Part shown: piece after piece, positions 47,201 through 59,040 of the stretch | How positions within the stretch are numbered: position 1 is the stretch's first letter | Layout: every line of letters begins with the position of its first letter | Assembly (NCBI GenBank): GCA_037951105.1 | Contig: JBAMJV010002927.1 | Coordinates: 1-64,000 of the forward strand | Source of the DNA: Echinarachnius parma | Lineage: Eukaryota; Echinodermata; Echinoidea; Clypeasteroida; Echinarachniidae | Direction of reading: 5' to 3' | Length of the DNA: 64,000 nt | Position numbers and translations under genes: made by a program | Notes under the pieces: generated by a model | Databases searched by the model: none | Told to the model about the DNA's origin: nothing | Seen by the model: only the letters and a program-made list of their open reading frames with translations

Positions 47201-50200
47201 CTCCCATTGAGAGCAACAACCTAAAAACCTCGATTGCGTTTTCCTTAGCAGCTACGTGTAAAGGAGAGGATCCGTCATAAGACTGCTTGTTGATGTTAGC
47301 CCCATTATCTAGGAGGAATTTGACAATGTCAAGATGACCATAAGTAGTTGCAACATGAAGTGGTGTAGAGCCATCTTTTTTAACTTTATCTATCTTTGCT
47401 CCGTTAGAGAGGAGATACTTGACAACATCTAGATGACTTTTCAAGCAGGCATAATGGAGAGACGTCCAGCCTTCTTCTTTACCCTGTCCTACGTCTGCTT
47501 CCTTTGATAATAATATCTCTACAACCTCAAGTGCATTGTTTTGAGTGGCCAACTGCAATGGAGTGAACCCTTCATTAGTCGTAATGTGGATATTAGCCTC
47601 GTTATCCAGAAGGTACTGTACAATGTCAACATGTCCATTTGTAACTGCAGCATGAAGTGGGGTCAGACCATCATTTGTGACATGATCTACTTTTTCTCCT
47701 TTAGAAAGGAAATACTTCACAATGTCAAGATGACCTTTCTCACAGGCAACATGGAGAGGTGTCCGGCCATCGTTATCACCTTGTTCTATGTCAGCTCCCA
47801 TTGACATTAATAACCCTAAAATCTCAAGTGCATTTTCCTTGGCAGCCAAGTGTAAAGCAGTGGACCCGTCATTACACTGCTTGTTGATGTTAGCCCCTGT
47901 ATCTTGGAAGAACTTGATAATTTCAAGATGACAATACATAGTTGCAACATGCAGTGGTGTAGAGCCATCTTTTTTCACTTGATCTATCTTATATCCTGCA
48001 GAGAGGAGATATTTTACAACATCTAGATGACCATTCAAGCAGGCATAATGGAGAGATGTCCAGCCTTCTTCCTTACCCTGTCCTATGTCAGCTTCCTTTA
48101 ATAACAATAACTCTACAACATCAAGTGCATTGTTCTGAGTAGCCAAATGCAATGGAGTGAAACCTTTATTAGTCTTTTCGTGTACATTAGCACCATCACT
48201 TATAAGGACCTTTACAATATCAATGTGTCCATTCTCAGCTGCAGCATGGAGTGGTGTAGAGCCATTATTTGTTACATGATCTATTTTTGGCCCTTCAGAT
48301 ATAAGACACTGAACAATGTCAAGATGACCTTTCACACAGGCATGATGGAGAGATGTCCAGCCATCGTTATTACTTTGTGCTATGTTGGCCCCATGTGATA
48401 ACAACAACGTTACAACCCCGAGTGCATTTTCCTTGACCGCCAGGTGTAAAGGAGTGGATCCGTCATAAGTCTGCTTGTGGATATCAGCCCGATTATCTAT
48501 TAAGAGGTTAACAATCTGAAGATGACCAATCTCAGCTGCAACATGGAGTGGTGTAGAGCCATTATTTGTTACTCGATCTATTGTTGCTCCTTTAAATATG
48601 AGCCAATTAACAATGTCACTATGACCTTTCTCACATGCAAAATATAGAGGTGTCCAGCCATTGTAATCAACATTTTGTATGTTGGCTCCTTTTGATAATA
48701 ATAGCTTCACAACCTCGAGCGCATTTTTATGGGCAGCCCAGTGTAATGCAGTGGTTCCGTTACGAGTCTTGTTGTGTATATTAGCTCCTTTTTCTATAAG
48801 GAATTGAACTACATCAACGTGGCCATTCCCGGCTGCAACATGAAGTGAAGTCGAGCCGTCCTGTTTCACCTGATCTATATCAGCCCCGTTAGAGACAAGA
48901 TATTTAACGATGTCGAGATAACCTTTCATAGAGGCATGACAGAGAGATGTCCAACCTTCTCCTTTAGGATGTTCTATGTCAACTTCCTTTGATAACAGAA
49001 ACTCCACAACCTCATGATTATTCTCTTGTGCAGCAAGGTGTAATGGAGTAGCACTGTTTTTACACTGCTTATATATATCAGCCCCATTATCGACGAGAAA
49101 GTTTACTACATCAAGATGTCCATTCGAAGCTGCAACATGAAGTGGTGTATAGCCATCTTTTTTCACTTGGTCTATTTTCGCTCCTTTAGACAGGAGGCAG
49201 TTTACAATGTCAATATAACCTCCTTTACATGCTAGATGGAGAGGGTTCCATCCTTCGTTATCTCCCTCTTCTATGTTACATCCCTTTGATAGCAAAAACT
49301 CTACAACTTTGATTGCATTATATTGAGCAGCCAGGTGTAATGTTGTAGCGCCGTTATTAGACCGCGTATGGATATTAGCCCCACTATCGACAAGAAACTT
49401 TACTATTTCAAGATGTCCATTCAATGCTGCAACATTAATTGGAGACAAGCCATCAATTTGTATTTTATTTACAGTTGCTCCACTGGAGATAAGACATTTA
49501 ACAATGTCAAGATGACCTTTCTCACAGGCATAATGGAGAGTTGTCCAGCCTTTGTTATCAACCAGTGAATTTTCTTGGGCAGCCATGTGTAATGGAGTGG
49601 TTCCATGATGAGACTCGATGTGTTTTTTAGCCCCACTATCTAAGAGGAATTGAACTACATCAAGGTGGCCATACCCGGCTGCAACATGAAGTGAAGTCGA
49701 TCCGTCCTGTTTCACCTGATCTATATCAGCCCCGTTAGAGACAAGATATTTAACTATGTCAAGATAACCTTTCATAGAGGCGTGACAGAGAGATGTCCAA
49801 CCTTCTCCTTTAGTATGCTCTATGTCAGTTTCTTTTGATAATAACAACTCAAGTACATCGGGTGCATTGTTTTGTGCAGCCAATTGCAATGGAGAGTACC
49901 CTTTAGTAGTCTTACTGTAGATGTTAGCGCCATTATCCAGGAGGGACTGTACAATGTCAACACGTCTATTCTCAACTGCAACATGAAGTGGAGTTAGACC
50001 ATTTTTTTCCATGTCATCTATATTTGCTTGTTTAGAGATGAGGCACTCGAAAACGTTCAGATTACCTTTCTTGCATGCACAATGCAGGGGTGTCCAGCCA
50101 TCGTTATCACGCTGTTCTATGTTAGCTCCCTTTGACAACAAGCACTCCACCGCCCCACGTTCATTTCTGATAGCGGCCCAGTGTAATGCAGTGCTTCCGT

Positions 50201-53200
50201 TATTGGATTTCTTTTCTATATCAGCCCCATTAGCGAGTAGGAACTTAGTTACAGTACAATGACCATGCGATGCTGCATTGTGAAGAGGTGTCAAACCTTC
50301 GACTTGCACTTGATCTATTTTTGCTTTTTTAGAGATGAGGAATTCAACAATGTCAAGATGACCGTTCAAACAGGCATAATGGAGGGGTGTACACTCATTG
50401 TGATCCCTCTGTTCTATGCTAGTTCCTTTTGATACCAACAGCTTTACAACACTGAGTGCATTTCCTTTGGCTGCTAAGTGTAAGGCAGTGGCTCCTTTAA
50501 GAGACTTGATGTGTATATTAGCTCCTTTATTTATGAGGAATTTTACTACATCAATGTGGCCTTTATTGGCTGCAACATGATGTGAAGTCCAACCATCCTT
50601 TCTAATTTGATCTATATCAGCTTCATGAGAGACAAGGTATTTAACGATTTCAATATGACCATGAAAACAGGCATAATGGAGAGGTGTCCAGCCCTCGTTA
50701 TTACACATAACAGTCAAGGGCATTCGAGCGTTTCCATCATTACGATTCTTGTGGAACTTATCAAGGCTGTTATCTACGAGGACCATAACAATATCAAGAT
50801 GTCCATTCCAAGTTGCAACATGGAGTGGTGTAGAACCATGCTTTGTTACTTGATCTATTTTTGCTCCTTTAGATATGAGGCGATTAACAATGTCAATATG
50901 ACCTTTCTCACATGCAAAATGGAGAGATGACCAGCCGTTGTCATCATTATGTTCTATTTTGGCTCCTTGTGATATCAACAGACTTACAACCTTGAGTGCA
51001 TTTTCTTGGGCAGCCAAATGTAATGCAGTGACTCCGTTATAAGACTTCTTTTGGATATCAGCCCCATTAGCTACGAGGAACTTGACTACATCAAGGTGGC
51101 CATTTCTAGCTGCAACATGAAGTGAAGTCCAACCGTCCCGTTTTACTTGATCTATATCAGCTCCATTAGAGACTAGATATTTGACGATGTCAAGATAACC
51201 TTTCATACAGGCATGGTAGAGAGATGTCCAGCCTTCTCCTCTAGTATGTTGTATGTCAGCTTCCTTTGATAACAGAAACTCAACGACCTCGGGTTTATTC
51301 TTCCGAGCAGCCAGGTGTAATGGAGTGGCACAGTTTTTAGAGTGCTTATATGTATCAGCTCCATTAGCTACAAGAAACTTAACTACATCAAGATGTCCTT
51401 TCGAAGCTGCAACATGAAGTGGTGTAGAGCGATACTTATCGTCTTGATCTATATTTGCTTTCTTAGAGAGGAGACACCTAACAATACCAAGATGACCTTC
51501 TGAACATGCATGATGGAGAGGGGTCCATCCGTTGATATCACACTCTTGGTTTGCTCCCTTTGATAGCAAAAACTTTACTGCCTCGAGAGCATTTACCTTA
51601 GCAGCAAAGATTAGTGGAGTAGCTCCACTTTTTGATTTTATGTGGATATTAGCGTTATAATGTATGAGTAACTTGATAACATCGAGATGGCCATTTCTAG
51701 CGGCAACATGAAGTGGAGTTGAGCCATCTTTTTTCACTTGGTCTATTTTCGCTCCTTTAGCCAGGAGGCTGTTTACCATGTCAATATAACCTCCCTCACA
51801 TGCTAGATGGAGAGGGTTACATCCATCGTAATCTCCCTCTTCTATGTTAGATCTATTTAACAGCAAATACTCTACAACACCAATGTGATTGTGTTCAGCA
51901 GCTAAGAGTAACGGAGTTGCTCCTCTATAGGATTTGCTGTGGATATTGGACCGATGTGCTATGAGAAATTTTACAATATCGAGGTGGCCATTCCAAGCTG
52001 CAACATGAAAAGGAGTTAAACCATCAATTTTATCATGTTCCATTTTTGCTCCATTAGAGAGGAGGTACTGAACAATGCCAAGATGGCCCTTTTCACAAGC
52101 ATGGTGAAGAGGTTTCCAGCCATCCTGATTACCCTGTGATATTTTAGCTTTCTTTGATATTAACAATGATACTATTTCTAGAGAATCTGTGACAGCAGCA
52201 ACATGCAATGGAGTATTGCCATTATTAGACCGTTTGTGGATATTAGCCCTATTATCTATAAGAATCTTTACAACATCTTCATGTCCATACCGAACTGCAA
52301 TATGAAGGGGAGTGGAACCATCATTCGTTTCTTTATCTACGTTTGCTCCCCCTGAGAGGAGAAACTTAACAGTTCTAGTATGGCCATTCATACAGGCATG
52401 GTGGAGAGGTGTCCAGCCATCCTTATTACACTCTCCTGTTTTTGCTCCCCTTGACAGCAACAACTCTACAACCTCAGCTTTAGGTGTATTAGCAGCTGCA
52501 ATGTGTAATGGAGAGTCCCCTTCATTAGATCTCTTGTGAATATTAGCCCCATTATCTATAAGGAACTTTACCACAGCAATATGTCCTTCCCCGGCAGCAA
52601 TATGAAGTGGACTTAAACCATTGTTGTCTATTTGATCTAATTCTGCTCCATATAAGGCAAGACATTTAACAACCTTAAGACCACCTATTTGTGAGGCGCA
52701 ATAGAGAGGTGTGCTACCTTTTGAATTTTCCTTATTTATGTAAGCTTCAAGTAATATCAAATGTTTGACAACCTCGATTTGATTAGTTTTAGCTGCCAAG
52801 TGCAGAGCAGTGTTTCCCTCATTATCCAGCGCGTTGATATCAGCGTTATTGGTAAGAAGGAATCTTAACATAATAACATGACCAATAAACGCAGCCAAAT
52901 GAAGTGGGGTAAGGCCCTCATTTTCCTTATGGCTTATTGTGGCTCCTTTGGAGATAAGATACTTTACGATATCAAGGTGGCCGTTGTTCGTGGCATAATG
53001 AAGTGGTGTCCAACCGTTGTCATTTTCCATATCTATGGCGGTTCCCGATGAAAGCAGATCTTGGACGACATGAAGGTTATTTTCGCGAGCAGCCTGATGT
53101 AAAGCTGTATCACCATCGCTGAATTCCTTGCTGGGTTTTGCTTGCCTGCTTAAGAGAAATATTAGGAAATTAACGGGTTAAGTGGGTAGAAACATTATTG

Positions 53201-54273
53201 TCTATTATTTCAAAAACATGTTTGCTTTCTCAAAAAGGGGGAACATAAACACATTTTTACTAACTGAATTCAGGGCAAATTTTTAAATTCTAAATTCTCT
53301 AATTTTTGGGCAAAATTATTAAATTTTCCATTATAAATAATACAAAGATAGGGATAACTTAATTGCAAGGTCGGCAAGGACCATAATCTGGCAAAGCTGT
53401 TCACCTCTCCTAAAGAAATCATATCCGTTTGCCTATGATGGTAATTTAGAGAAGTCGGAACAGTTCAACGAGCTTCATGCATAAATGATGCAGGCGACAG
53501 GGCACATTATTGTTGGTTTGTAAAATGTTATGAATTGCCATCGCTTAAACCTATGAACACAAACGACTGCGAATTCCAGCAATATAAATGATATAAAGAG
53601 GATGTTTGTTACCCCTTCTTCCCTTCCAATGCTTTTACTTTCCCAGTCCCATCAACTCATAACATAAACTACACGTTCGAGTACATTTAAATATGATTTC
53701 CCATAGGTTATAATACGTACATGCATTTAATGCACTAACTCACAAAGGGCACTGAAACCACTGTCAAATTTTGTCAAAATAAATGATATATTTGTAAAAA
53801 ACTTTCAATATCTGAACGATCCTCGATATAAATATTCTCAATAAAACAAAAAGGTACCTTTCTCTAGTTATTTTCTTGGAACATCCCGGCCGCAAATCCA
53901 CAGATGATCCTGGTTCCTAATTGAAAATATATTGCACTTTATATTATACACGGCTTTATTGTAAAAAAAACAACAACAAGAAAAAAAAAAACACAAACAA
54001 AACACTGAATACATCAGAACAGCAATCTAAATAATCCCAATTTTTAAAAATTTGCCGAACTTTATATAGTAAGACAGCATATGTAATTATCTGTCGATAT
54101 ATATGTTTTTAATATTTATAACAAAGATATTAATGATGTGTTACTAATGCATGTACCTGTAAACTCAAAGAAGTGTTGTACAGTCTATTCAATATCGTCC
54201 GTTGAATTTGAGTGCGTTGGGTCCACGATTCTAAGAATTCTTTGTCCGAAACAAGATGACCTGGCGATTGTTG
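44208..54273 (-). CDS. Giant ankyrin-repeat protein (~89 ANK repeats), three exons recognised
   Basis: The terminal exon (53145-44208) is one open frame of 2,978 residues ending in GARSKRD and a stop. It consists almost wholly of 33-residue ankyrin repeats with the DG-x-TPLH-x-AA / GH-x-DIVK-x-LL pattern. Its acceptor (CTTAAGCAG) follows an intron from an exon at 53916-53858 (59 nt, donor AAAG then GTACC). That is preceded by an exon at 54273-54157 (117 nt, donor ACAG then GTACAT). The three join in frame, giving at least 3,037 residues. The N-terminal part (SDKEFLESWTQRTQIQRTIL) is not ankyrin-like and I do not recognise it. No membrane segment or other domain is seen, so a scaffold role is only an inference from the fold. 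Two repeats carry in-frame deletions (about 49555 and 50700-50770). The first exon is not identified. Confidence 0.85.
45300..48500 (-). repeat. Higher-order repeats inside the ankyrin exon (594-bp and 1,287-bp periods)
   Basis: The block beginning ATGTCAAGATGACCTTTC occurs at 45841, 46435 and 47722. The spacings are 594 bp (6 x 99) and 1,287 bp (13 x 99). The segment around 46570-46980 recurs nearly unchanged at 47857-48267. The 6-repeat unit runs from a TPLHVACEKGHLD repeat to an SMGADI repeat. Confidence 0.8.
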
Positions 54274-55128
54274 CTACCAAAATATCAAAGGGATAGAAAA
54301 ATGCACGTATTAACGTAGGTGTTATCTTTTGTATGCTCTACATAATACCCGTTTCTGCAATTATTTTAAATGTCCATATGCACAAGCCCGTGTTTACGTT
54401 GGCTTTTGCACACAAACTGTTTCCCCCCCCCCCTCCCAGTGTTTGCAACAAACACATTATTGCACAAAATAATCATATTCAGGTGATTACATGGGCCAGG
54501 GTACATTTATGAAAGGGTACGTCAATATTTGTTTGGCTTAGTGGCTTTAATACACAATATAACATTGTTTTACCAACCTGCATGTGAACTCTTTATGTAT
54601 ATGGACAAACAAGAATAATGACTTATTTTGAATTTGATTTATTCTTAATGGTTTATTTTGATATAAATATAAACGTACAATTAATCATCCCATTTAATAT
54701 TATTGTTATTCAATAATCCGGTGTCAGTATATACATTGTACAGAGTGTACCAAAACAAAGGTAATCGAAGTTCAAAGGTCAATAATTTCAAAATGATACA
54801 TTTTTATAATTTCAATCAGACATAGACGTAAAGAGTAGTTATTCAGCTTTAATATGACACATTTCCAGAATCAGTAATGCAAGCTTGAGTAATGTCACGC
54901 ATCGCTGAGTTCTTTGTAGTTGAAGGTGACAAGTCCAAAACCCTTTTTTTTGCAAGTTTGGGCTAATAAATGTAAGCTTGAAAGTACAATAATGGTGCCA
55001 AACTTTAATGAAAACATCAATTTGAACATTTTTTTTGGGGGGGCGGGGGGTTTGCGAGTTATTGAATCATTTAGCTGAATACATTCACATAATACGTCAC
55101 GACTTAATGGCGGAGTAGCACCACTAGC
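54274..55128. other. Upstream flank or intron of the ankyrin gene
   Basis: A further minus-strand exon ending in phase 0 is required but I could not pick it out. A C-run lies near 54424 and a G-run near 55036. No promoter signal is convincing. Confidence 0.4.
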
Positions 55129-55181
55129 TTGGCTCCCGAATTATCACTAAATACTACGGTAATACACATCAATTATAAAAT

Positions 55182-55713
55182 GGATTCCAACAAGAATAAG
55201 CGGAAGGAAACTCCAGGATATAATCTGGGGAAAGCAAGTGTCAACAAGTCTCACAATGAAGGTAAAAACCGTGAAGATACCGCCTCAAAATCACCAGAAA
55301 ATGGCGCCAAATCGCCTCGCAGCGGTATGGAAACCTGTGGTGTAAGTAGCGCCGGCCGCCCGGTAGCGCCGGATTCAAGCCTTTCGCTTGATTCTGCGGA
55401 AATGACCGACACTAGCTCCAACTTGAATGGGATCAACGAACACAGACAATGGGCCGTATGCATAAAAACAAGCAATTGCTTAGAAGCAAATGCTTTAAGC
55501 ACAAGCAAGAGCTTGTCAAGCAAAAGATCAAGTTCAAGCAATTGCTTAAATACGTATGCACAAGCTTTTGCTTGTGCTGAAACCTTTTGCTTGCACTGCC
55601 TAATAGTCCGAGCTAGGCTCCATAGACATTCCTCCGAACCTTGCTGTTTGATATATACAACGTTTTTTATGGTTTCTTGTCAATTTGGGGGTGCTGATTC
55701 CAAATCCGGTTGA
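55182..55713 (+). CDS. Unrecognised Lys/Ser-rich open frame, possibly a retroelement ORF1 start
   Basis: From ATG 55182 the frame begins MDSNKNKRKETPGYNLGK and stays polar, rich in Ser, Asn and Lys, for about 90 codons. It then runs into a hairpin element at 55457-55562, after which composition changes and the frame ends. The first 90 codons could be a real N-terminus, for example of a LINE ORF1 or a disordered protein exon. No domain is recognised and the 3' half is probably not original. Confidence 0.3.
55457..55562. mobile_element. Small hairpin element (GTATGCATAAAA ends)
   Basis: GTATGCATAAAAACAAGCAA at the left pairs with TTGCTTAAATACGTATGCAC at the right. The interior is made of AAGCAATTGCTT and CAAGC motifs in both orientations. 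Confidence 0.5.
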
Positions 55714-57880
55714 TGCCAGACACAAAACCTTGAGCATTTTTTTTTTAACGCGAAAATCCAAAATGGCCGCCAAAACATGGAAATTTGCCTCTTTTAGCCC
55801 CCCAGAATGATATAATCTCAACTTAAATGCCATTCTACACAAATAAATCAAATTAAATTTTGCTCCTCGTGTTAAATTATAATATAATGAAACTAAAAAT
55901 GTGCTAAAAGCTGCTTATTATTGTGTTTATGGCACAATTAACATTCAAAATGGCCGCCAAATCCATTTTATGTACAATATGAATGGGTATTTCAATGTAC
56001 ATATGGAATCGTTATAAAAAGTAGGCCCAATTTTCCCCATATGGCGGAATAAATTGTATTTTCAATTTAGTTCAGATTATTTTGTCATGCTGATTCTAAA
56101 TCTGAAGAGTGCCAATCACGAAACCATGAGTTTTTTCTGTAAAATGCAAAAGTCTAAAATGGCCGCCAAAACAGGGAAATTTGCATCTTTTAGCACACCA
56201 GAATGATATAACCTAAATTAAAAAACATTTTGCACAAATATATTGAATTGGATTTTGTTCCTTAAGTTAATTATTATTCAAATGAAACTGCATATTTGCT
56301 AAAAGCTGTTTTTTATTGTGTAAAGGGCACAAGTTAGATTCAAAATGGCCGCCAAACCCGTGTTTATGTACAGTATGAATTGGTAACAATATACACATGG
56401 AATCATTAGTACACAAAATAGGCCAAGTCTCCCTATTGTGGAATAAATATACATTTATATTGATCTACGATTGTTTTGTTATGCTGATTCTAAAACTGAA
56501 GAGTGATAATCACAAATTTTTCTGTCAACAAAATGTTTTTTTTCAATTAAAAAAATCCAAAATGGCCGCCACAACTATAAAATTTGCTGCCAATAAAGCT
56601 GCCAAGTGCTAGACAAGAGGATGTTAAGGATGTTTTTTAAATGCAAAAATCCAAAATGGCCGACGAATCACGGAAATTTGCTTCTCTTAGCCCTCAAAAC
56701 GATATACCCTCAATATCAGTGACATTTTTCATGAATAAATTGAATGGGATTTGGTCCCTTGAGTTAAAGGGGTAGTTTAGTTTTGGTAGAGAGGGCGCTG
56801 CACATCACAATTTTTTTGTGAGGTAATAAAAAACTGAATGTCGAATTTGAGAGAACATGCAATTTCAATGGCAGAATAAACTTTATTTGGTCAAAATCGA
56901 CCCAGAAACGGCTGAAATATCAATAAATATATCTGATCTTATAATTATTTTGGTCCCAAATAATAATAAGTGTTTTTTAAATAGTTGTTGATGATCTCGC
57001 TATTTAACCATTATATCAATAAAACATCACATGCATAATTTTGTATGAAAATTGGTTGAAACCAATGCCTTTTAAAAAAGCGCCCTCTTGTGTTTAATTG
57101 CTCTTTTTGAATGATAACAGGCTTTTTACTTAGTCGTTTGTAATTTTGTATACCTTTCGAGCATGGCGGATTTATAACTATTAGTTTATAATGTTACTGT
57201 GCAGGTTTTAGCTACTTAAGTTCAGCCTTACCAAAACTAAACTACCCCTTTAACTACCTTGCAAATTAAAGTAAATGTATACTAAAAACTGTTTTTCACT
57301 GATTTTAGGGCATAAGTTACATTCAAAATGGCTGCCAAACCCATTCTTTATGTAAAATATGAATTGGTATTTTAATACACAAATGAAATAGTTAATAATA
57401 AAATAGGCCATATTCTCTCCATTTGGTGAAAACATAATGCCTTTAATTGATTTTAGATTATAATGTGATGCTGATTCTAAATCTGAAGAATGCCAATCAT
57501 GTAATATGTAATTTTTTTTGTGAAATAAACATCCCAACATAGACACCAAAATAATAAAACTTGAAAATCGTAAATCTTTACATTTTAAGACAAATTTACT
57601 AAGATACATTTTGTAAAGTTCCTTGTCAATGAGATAGTGCTGATTCGCACTTTGATGGGTGCCAATTAGGAAACAAAGGTGCTTTTTTATTTTAAAAATC
57701 AATGCTAAAATCCAAAATGTCCACAACAAGGATATTTTTCCCTGAGTTAGCTTACATTAAAATAAATGCAGATGTACTGAAAGTTGTTTATTTGTTGTGG
57801 TTCTGGCATAGTTAAAATTAAGAATGGCAGCAAAACCTAGTTGAAGTACAATTTAAATGGCTAACTGTAGTTTATTATGT
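55640..57880 (+). repeat. Diverged ~400-bp tandem array marked by AAAATGGCCGCCAA
   Basis: AAAATGGCCGCCAAAAC-type blocks recur near 55758, 56156 and 56559 (about 400 bp apart). A second block type with ATGGCCGCCAAACCC falls between them (55949, 56343, 57326). Each unit also contains GATTCTAAATCTGAAGAGTG and GAATGATATAA. Divergence is high and the array is interrupted by a MITE at 56768-57249. An inverted copy of one unit lies at 58770-59040. Confidence 0.65.
56768..57249 (-). mobile_element. TTAA-flanked MITE, copy 3 (inverted)
   Basis: It is bounded by TTAA at 56764-56767 and 57250-57253, with ends AGGGGTAGTTTAG and CTAAACTACCCCT. It is collinear with the reverse complement of copies 1 and 2. 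It inserted into the 400-bp array. Confidence 0.8.
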
Positions 57881-57889
57881 ATACTAATG

Positions 57890-58720
57890 AATGCAAATTA
57901 AATATGGCCAATAAACTGAAGACTACCTGGAACGGAACACTATGACAGGAAAGTCTACTTAGGGGTGACCTTAGATAGATCTTTGACGTACAGGCCCATA
58001 TCACCAAGCTCAAGGGAAAGGTCAGCTCCAGGAATGCCCTTCTTTGCAACCTGAGCACATCCAAGTGGGGAGAAAACCCGTCAACAATCAATGCTACTGC
58101 TCTGGCTCTCTGCTAATCTGCTGCAGAATATGCCTGTCCTGTGGGGGAACACCCGGCACATGCAAAGAAGATTGATCCTGTGCTTAACACAAGCTGCCAT
58201 TACATCACAGGATGTATGAGACCAACAGGACTGATAACATCTATTGGTCTCTCACATCGCACCCCCTGACATGATGAGAGATGCTGCTAGCCAGAAGGAA
58301 CGACTGAGACGAACAGAGGACGTTATACATCACCTCCCTGACCAACCACTACATCCTCGGCGCCTTAAGTCACGGAAAGGCTTCCTTTCATCTGTTGACT
58401 CCCTGGGCTGCAGCGTTTCTTCAAGAAGGCTTAAACTCTGGGAAGAGAGACTGGATGACATGCCAGAAGACATACTTATGCCTTTACAGCTATCAAAGAA
58501 ACTGCCAGCAGGATTCAACCAACCCTGATGACTTGGCGTAGAATACTTGGCCTGAATAGGCTTCGGACAGGCCTGGAAAGATGCAAGTCCAACATGTTGA
58601 ACTAGGGATACATGTACATCGAAGGTGCTGCAGAGCGTGAGTGCGGTCAAGGCCCTCAGACTATGGACCACCTGCTTAGTTGTGAATTCTACATGGAATG
58701 TGCACAATCGAAGTAGCGCT
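57890..58720 (+). pseudogene. Decayed C-terminal part of a non-LTR reverse transcriptase
   Basis: With at least four frame changes and stops the plus strand reads YLGVTLDRSLTYR, then HITKLKGKVSSRNALLCNLS, then EYACPVWGNTRHMQ, then IAPPDMMRDAASQKER. A final part ends near TMDHLLSCEFYMECA, where a Cys-rich tail is usual. These are the thumb and C-terminal features of non-LTR retroelement RTs. No catalytic FADD box is present, so the 5' part is missing. It sits between a direct and an inverted copy of the 400-bp array unit. Confidence 0.7.
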
Positions 58721-58769
58721 CAGTAGCGCTCAGTTTTGACCGCCATTGGCAGTAAGTTGTGTGAGGATC

Positions 58770-59040
58770 CGGCCATTTGGGGGAGTTTATTTCACAAAAA
58801 AGTACACATTTAGTAATTGGCACTCTTCAGAATTAGAATCACCACGACATATTAATCTAAAATCAATTACAAGTTTTATTTGTCCACCAAATGGGGAAAA
58901 TATGGCCTGTTTTATGACTAACTATTTCATTTGTGTATTAAAATACCAATTCATATTTTACATAAAAAATGGGTTTGGCAGCCATTTTGAATATAAATTA
59001 TACCATAAAATCAGTGAAAAACAGTTTTTAGTACACATTT
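58770..59040 (-). repeat. Inverted unit of the 400-bp array
   Basis: The reverse complement matches 57290-57530, including ATGGCTGCCAAACCCATT and GATTCTAAATCTGAAGA-like segments. It ends exactly where the next TIR element starts. Confidence 0.6.

Noticed and set aside
50011-52539. Plus-strand frames opposite the ankyrin exon
   Set aside because: Antisense shadows of a strongly periodic repeat-coding exon; their periodic similarity merely mirrors the ankyrin repeats.
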